Shown here one piece after another: positions 60,695 to 64,000 of a stretch of 64,000 nucleotides of DNA (position 1 is its first letter; every line of letters begins with the position of its first letter). Origin of the DNA: BOG-908 sp963795825 (GTDB lineage: Bacteria; Pseudomonadota; Alphaproteobacteria; Acetobacterales; Acetobacteraceae). Under the pieces are notes generated by a model. It searched no databases. It saw only the letters and a program-made list of their open reading frames with translations, and was not told where the DNA came from. The DNA lies in the NCBI GenBank assembly GCA_963795825.1, contig CAWCIW010000003.1, positions 186,001 to 250,000 of the forward strand, read 5' to 3'. The position numbers were made by a program, and so were the translations under genes.

Positions 60695-61910
60695 ACGGCG
60701 AAGAAACCACAGCCGGCGCCAGCCCCGAAAGCTTAGCATCCGGATGCCCCGGATTGCGGAACCGCAACTCGCAACAAGGCTGCCCCTCCACCTCGTCCGG
60801 CCCCAGCAACTCCAGCCGCGACGCGCACGTCACAGCCACCACCGACTTGGCCGCCGGCTTGGTCATGAAATGCCGCGCCTCCGCCTCCAGCCGAAGCTGC
60901 GCGCGCAGCGCCTGCCACTCGATCCGGTCGGTATCCTCGATGAACATCGCAAGTATGCCGGCGCGCGTGCCGGTCAGCCGCGTCGGCGCGATCTCGGCCA
61001 TGCGGCGATGCACCGCGCAGGCTACCGCATCCTCGCGCCCGGCGCGTGCCGCCATCACGAACACGCTCGCACTCGCTTGCGTCACGGCCAGATGCGCCTC
61101 CGGCCCGAATTCGCGGCGCAGGCGGGGCATCAGGCTTTCGGTGCCGCCGCGGTCGCCCATCTGGGCGGCGGCCAGCATCAGCGGATCGAGCCTAAGCACC
61201 GCCGCCTCGTCGCAATCGGCGCGGCGGTGCTCGGAGAGCATCTGGGTGATGCGCCGGTGCAGTTCGGCCAGCGGCGGCGTGCCGTCAGCGTTCGCCTTCA
61301 GCCCCTTCGGCAGCGTCATCTTCAGCAGATAGCGGCCGGGATGGGCAGCCAGCCAGCTCTGCAGGTCCGGGTCCACGCGGTCCATCAGCTGGGACCAGGC
61401 GCGGCGGTGCAGGTCGCGGCCGTCCTCGGCGGAGATCACGTCGCACACCACTTCGGCTTCGCAGGTCTCGCGCTGCAGCATCAGGTCGTAGGGCGCGCCG
61501 TCGTTCAGGCCGTCGAACCCCACAGCGAAGCCGCGGCGGCGCTGCAGGCCCGCGGTGCGCAGCATGTGGAACAGCGGGACCAGGTTGCCGGCGCCGCGCA
61601 TAGCCGCGGCCAGCATCTCCTCCAGCCGGCGGCGGCCGGCGGCGGTGAGCTGGTCGGCCAGCTCCACCAGCTCTGCAGCCAATGACATGATGCGCTCGTC
61701 CAGCGCGGTGAGCGGCGTGTTGCGGCCGGGCCGGCGCAGGCGCTCCACAGTGAGTTCGAGCGCATGCAGCTGGCACAGGCCGCGCCCCGCATAGGTCGGG
61801 CCGCAGCCACGTTTCAGCTCCACCATCCGGGCTTGCCACACATGACGGCCAATACGGTCGACGAGTGCGTTCAGAGTCTCGGAAAGGTCGGTGACAACCG
61901 GAGCGTTCAT
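60693..61910 (-). CDS. Conserved hypothetical protein (405 aa)
   Basis: Not recognised as a named family. Helical throughout: MVELKRGCGPTYAGRGLCQLHALELTVERL near the N-terminus, ELVELADQLTAAGRRRLEEMLAAAM, then YLLKMTLPKGLKANADGTPPLAELHRRITQ, and a C-terminal CCELRFRNPGHPDAKLSGLAP. No membrane helix, signal peptide or nucleotide-binding motif. ATG at 61910. Convergent with the glycosidase-like gene; the stop is separated from the reverse repeat arm by a few bases. aroC lies 93 nt upstream of its start in the same direction, but the gap and function argue against an operon. Confidence 0.65.
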   Translation of the reverse strand: MNAPVVTDLSETLNALVDRIGRHVWQARMVELKRGCGPTYAGRGLCQLHALELTVERLRRPGRNTPLTALDERIMSLAAELVELADQLTAAGRRRLEEMLAAAMRGAGNLVPLFHMLRTAGLQRRRGFAVGFDGLNDGAPYDLMLQRETCEAEVVCDVISAEDGRDLHRRAWSQLMDRVDPDLQSWLAAHPGRYLLKMTLPKGLKANADGTPPLAELHRRITQMLSEHRRADCDEAAVLRLDPLMLAAAQMGDRGGTESLMPRLRREFGPEAHLAVTQASASVFVMAARAGREDAVACAVHRRMAEIAPTRLTGTRAGILAMFIEDTDRIEWQALRAQLRLEAEARHFMTKPAAKSVVAVTCASRLELLGPDEVEGQPCCELRFRNPGHPDAKLSGLAPAVVSSP

Positions 61911-62003
61911 GACTCAGACAATGGGGAACGCCCCCAGCCACTACATACCCACGTTTCGGTGAGGTGAGGTTTTATTTAGGCATCAGCCCGTTCTCGCCGC
62001 AAT

Positions 62004-63074
62004 TCAGCCGCATTGTGCGCGGTGCCGCAGCAGGTGGTCGGCCAGAACGCAGGCCAGCATCGCTTCGCCCACCGGCACCGCGCGTATGCCCACGCACGGA
62101 TCGTGCCGCCCCTGCGTGCTCACATCCACGTTGGCGCCCGCCGCGTCCACGCTCTGCCGCGGCGTGAGGATCGAGCTTGTGGGCTTCACCGCGAAGCGCG
62201 CGACCACCGGCTGGCCGGTGGCGATGCCGCCGAGTATGCCGCCGGCGTGGTTGCTGGCGAAATGCAGCGCGCCGTCCGCCATGCGCATCTCGTCGGCATT
62301 GGCCTCGCCGCTGAGCGCGGCCGCGGCAAACCCATCGCCCAGTTCCACGCCCTTAACCGCGTTGATGCTCATCAGCGCGGCGGCGATATCCGCATCGAGC
62401 TTGCCGTAGAGCGGCGCGCCGAGGCCGGGGGGCACGCCCTCGGCCACCAGCTCGATCACCGCGCCAAGCGACGAGCCGGCGCGGCGCACCGCCGACAGTT
62501 CGGTCTCCCACGCCGCGGCGGCGACCGGGTCCGGGCAGAAAAACGGGTTGCGCTCCACCTCCGCCCAGTCCCAGCGGGCGCGGTCGATCGGGTGCGGCCC
62601 GATCTGCACCAGCGCGCCGCGTATGGTGGTGGCCGCGCCAAGCACCAGGCGTGCGACGGCGCCGGCCGCCACGCGGCAGGCGGTCTCGCGCGCCGAACTG
62701 CGGCCGCCGCCGCGGTAGTCGCGCACGCCGTATTTCCGGTCGTAGGTGAGGTCCGCGTGGCCGGGGCGATACTGCTGGGCGATGGCGCCGTAATCGCGCG
62801 AGCGCTGGTCGACGTTGTCGATCAGCAGCGCGATGGGTGTGCCGGTGGTGCGGCCTTCGAAGGTGCCCGACAGGATGCGCACCTGGTCGGGTTCCTGGCG
62901 CTGGGTGGTGAACTTGGACTGGCCGGGGCGGCGGCGGTCGAGGAAGGGCTGGATGTCGGCTTCGGTCAGGGCCAGGCGCGGCGGGCAGCCGTCGATGACG
63001 CAGCCGATGGCGGGTCCGTGGCTCTCGCCCCAGGTGGTCACGCGGAACAGGTGGCCGAAGGTGTTGTGGCTCAT
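62004..63074 (-). CDS. aroC: Chorismate synthase
   Basis: Last step of the shikimate pathway, using reduced FMN. The 356-aa protein begins MSHNTFGHLFRVTTWGESHGPAIG, then RRRPGQSKFTTQRQEPDQV, YRPGHADLTYDRKYGVRDYRGGGRSSARET and GGILGGIATGQP with AVKPTSSI, and ends VDVSTQGRHDPCVGIRAVPV, all strong aroC motifs. ATG at 63074 has no clear ribosome site on its strand. fabI lies 0.5 kb upstream on the same strand, separated by the GxxExxY element. Essential gene by function. Confidence 0.96.
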   Translation of the reverse strand: MSHNTFGHLFRVTTWGESHGPAIGCVIDGCPPRLALTEADIQPFLDRRRPGQSKFTTQRQEPDQVRILSGTFEGRTTGTPIALLIDNVDQRSRDYGAIAQQYRPGHADLTYDRKYGVRDYRGGGRSSARETACRVAAGAVARLVLGAATTIRGALVQIGPHPIDRARWDWAEVERNPFFCPDPVAAAAWETELSAVRRAGSSLGAVIELVAEGVPPGLGAPLYGKLDADIAAALMSINAVKGVELGDGFAAAALSGEANADEMRMADGALHFASNHAGGILGGIATGQPVVARFAVKPTSSILTPRQSVDAAGANVDVSTQGRHDPCVGIRAVPVGEAMLACVLADHLLRHRAQCG

Positions 63075-63124
63075 GCTTGGGGGGTGATCCGTCTGCTCAC
63101 GGGCATTCTGTCGGAAACGCAGCG

Positions 63125-63165
63125 TTTCATCACCAAGGGCGCCAAGGACGACAAGGACACCAAGG
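63125..63165 (+). repeat. Left end of the GxxExxY element
   Basis: TTTCATCACCAAGGGCGCC, then AAGGACGACAAGGACACCAAG. Inverse of the right end at 63546-63586. The left flank (aroC 5' side) is G/T-rich. Confidence 0.65.
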
Positions 63166-63180
63166 TTATAGGACCAGGCG

Positions 63181-63609
63181 CTAGAGGCCGTTTTTGAACA
63201 GGACGGTGTTGAAATTCATCAGCAAGCCGAGCTTGCAGCCGGACAGGCGGAGGTAGGTCAGGAGTTGCGACCTGTGCAGCGCGGTAACGATCTCCACGGC
63301 TTTGATCTCCACCACCACCGCGTTCTCCACCAGGAGGTCCAGCCGGTAGCCTGCGTCGAGTTTCAGCCCTTCATAATGCACCGGTAGAGCAATCTGCCGC
63401 TGCACGACCAGCCCGCGACTACCAAGCGCGCGCTCAAAGCAAGCCTCATAAACGGACTCCAAAAGCCCCGGCCCAAGCGTCCGATGCACCTTCAACCCCG
63501 CATCGACACTAACGCGCGCAATTGCATCCACATCGACCGAAGCCTCTTGGCGCCCTTGTCTGACTTGGTGTTCTTGGTGATTCAAAGCCCAACCTCCCAC
63601 CAAGCGCAC
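63181..63609 (-). CDS. GxxExxY protein (PD-(D/E)XK nuclease-like)
   Basis: 142 aa as drawn. The family signature is GPGLLESVYEACF (G..E..Y), with RTLGPG before it; the nuclease-like core is DAGYRLDLLVENAVVVEIKAVE (D ... E-x-K) and the family ending LLTYLRLSGCKLGLLMNFN is present. Function of GxxExxY proteins is unknown; they are widespread and linked to short repeats. The frame is open from GTG 63609 and its first residues (NHQEHQVRQGRQE) translate the right repeat end. A GTG at 63531 would give a shorter 117-aa protein that begins after the repeat and may be the true start. Confidence 0.75.
   Translation of the reverse strand: MRLVGGWALNHQEHQVRQGRQEASVDVDAIARVSVDAGLKVHRTLGPGLLESVYEACFERALGSRGLVVQRQIALPVHYEGLKLDAGYRLDLLVENAVVVEIKAVEIVTALHRSQLLTYLRLSGCKLGLLMNFNTVLFKNGL
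63546..63586 (-). repeat. Right end of the GxxExxY element
   Basis: CTTGGCGCCCTTGTCTGACT, then TGGTGTTCTTGGTGATTCAAA. Together with 63125-63165 it encloses the GxxExxY gene; outer ends match TTTCATCACCAAG in inverse. The right flank is A/C-rich. Confidence 0.65.
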
Positions 63610-63629
63610 GCCACAGGAGCAGGAAAACC

Positions 63630-64000
63630 CTAATCCTCAGAAACCGCCGCAATATCCGGCGCCTTCGGGTTCTTCATCCCGATCACATGATACCCGCAAT
63701 CCACGTGATGCACCTCGCCCGTTACCGCCGTGGACAGGTCCGACAGCAGATACAGCCCAGCCCCGCCAACCTCGTCCACGCCGACATTGCGCTCCATCGG
63801 GCTGTTAAGCTGGTTCCACCGCAGGATGTAGCGGAAATCGCCGATCCCGCTCGCCGCCAGCGTCTTCACCGGTCCGGCGCTGATCGCGTTCACCCGTATG
63901 CCGTCCGCCCCCAAATCCATTGCCAGGTAGCGCACCGAGGCCTCGAGCGCCGCCTTGGCCACGCCCATCACGTTGTAATGCGGCACCACGCGCTCGGCGC
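63630..64000 (-). CDS. fabI: Enoyl-[acyl-carrier-protein] reductase, FabI (5' end outside window)
   Basis: Last reduction of the fatty-acid elongation cycle. Only the C-terminal ~120 residues lie in the window, reading from the right edge: AERVVPHYNVMGVAKAALEASVRYLAMDLG (the YxxxxxK active-site region is just upstream or at its start, with the MGVAKAALE Lys), then RVNAISAGPVKTLAASGI, NSPMERNVGVDEVGGAGLYLLSDLS and GEVHHVDCGYHVIGM. Diagnostic for FabI rather than FabG. A GTG within the frame is not the start. Its end is A/C-rich on the + strand near the GxxExxY element. Confidence 0.93.
   Translation of the reverse strand, partial: AERVVPHYNVMGVAKAALEASVRYLAMDLGADGIRVNAISAGPVKTLAASGIGDFRYILRWNQLNSPMERNVGVDEVGGAGLYLLSDLSTAVTGEVHHVDCGYHVIGMKNPKAPDIAAVSED

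Overview
The window is 64 kb of GC-rich chromosome from an alphaproteobacterium, most likely an Acetobacteraceae member. The support is gene content: a pentose-phosphate operon with a fused transaldolase/phosphoglucose isomerase, neighbouring rpsO and pnp, aroC close to fabI, PHB-type acetoacetyl-CoA reductase and thiolase, and a sugar-polymer locus. No rRNA, tRNA, CRISPR, phage or transposase gene was seen. Species level cannot be read from the sequence.

Layout. 1-4200: a uracil-DNA glycosylase (cut by the left edge), a lytic transglycosylase, moaB and a frameshifted SDR. 4470-11430: an MBL-fold hydrolase, a radical SAM protein behind a probable LexA box, and an RND efflux adaptor and pump. 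11480-22906: the sugar-phosphate operon tkt, tal-pgi, gnd, zwf, two HAD phosphatases (the second broken), pgl, rpiA, gntK. 22903-27046: a hypothetical gene, phaB, a mannose-1-phosphate guanylyltransferase and an M20 amidohydrolase. 27213-41087: an exopolysaccharide locus, eight genes leftward (sugar-phosphate transferase, AAA ATPase, Wzc-like protein, three glycosyltransferase-type genes, UDP-galactopyranose mutase, FemAB-like protein) and three rightward. 41400-48000: a MAPEG protein, truB, higBA, rpsO, pnp and a nitronate-monooxygenase-like enzyme. 48054-55859: a sulfotransferase-like protein, two paralogous proteins with a shared N-C-E-F-G motif, a deacetylase-fold protein, DUF192, a CoA-transferase and a thiolase. 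56180-64000: dapD, a small secreted protein, ugd with a glycosidase-like gene, a hypothetical gene, aroC, a GxxExxY protein and the end of fabI.

How genes work together. The central operon covers both branches of the pentose-phosphate pathway. The polymer locus has an initiating transferase, glycosyltransferases, UDP-Galf supply (glf), chain-length control and acyl transfer. Separate genes give GDP-mannose and UDP-glucuronate. No Wza, Wzx or Wzy was found, so export and polymerisation must be encoded elsewhere.

The most unusual structure is not a gene. About twenty copies of a hairpin-arm repeat fill the intergenic gaps, usually as an inward-facing pair that starts at or within a few bases of a stop codon. 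Around these copies the DNA is strand-asymmetric: G/T-rich on the + strand beside left-hand (forward) arms and A/C-rich beside right-hand (reverse) arms, whatever the gene direction. The same pattern flanks an unrelated repeat family that encloses the GxxExxY gene. Two copies near 4.2 and 6.6 kb are long elements with terminal inverted repeats.

Seven genes carry eight frameshifts. All are in the same direction, and seven are cleanly repaired by removing one base from a short homopolymer, so sequence error must be considered before calling them pseudogenes.
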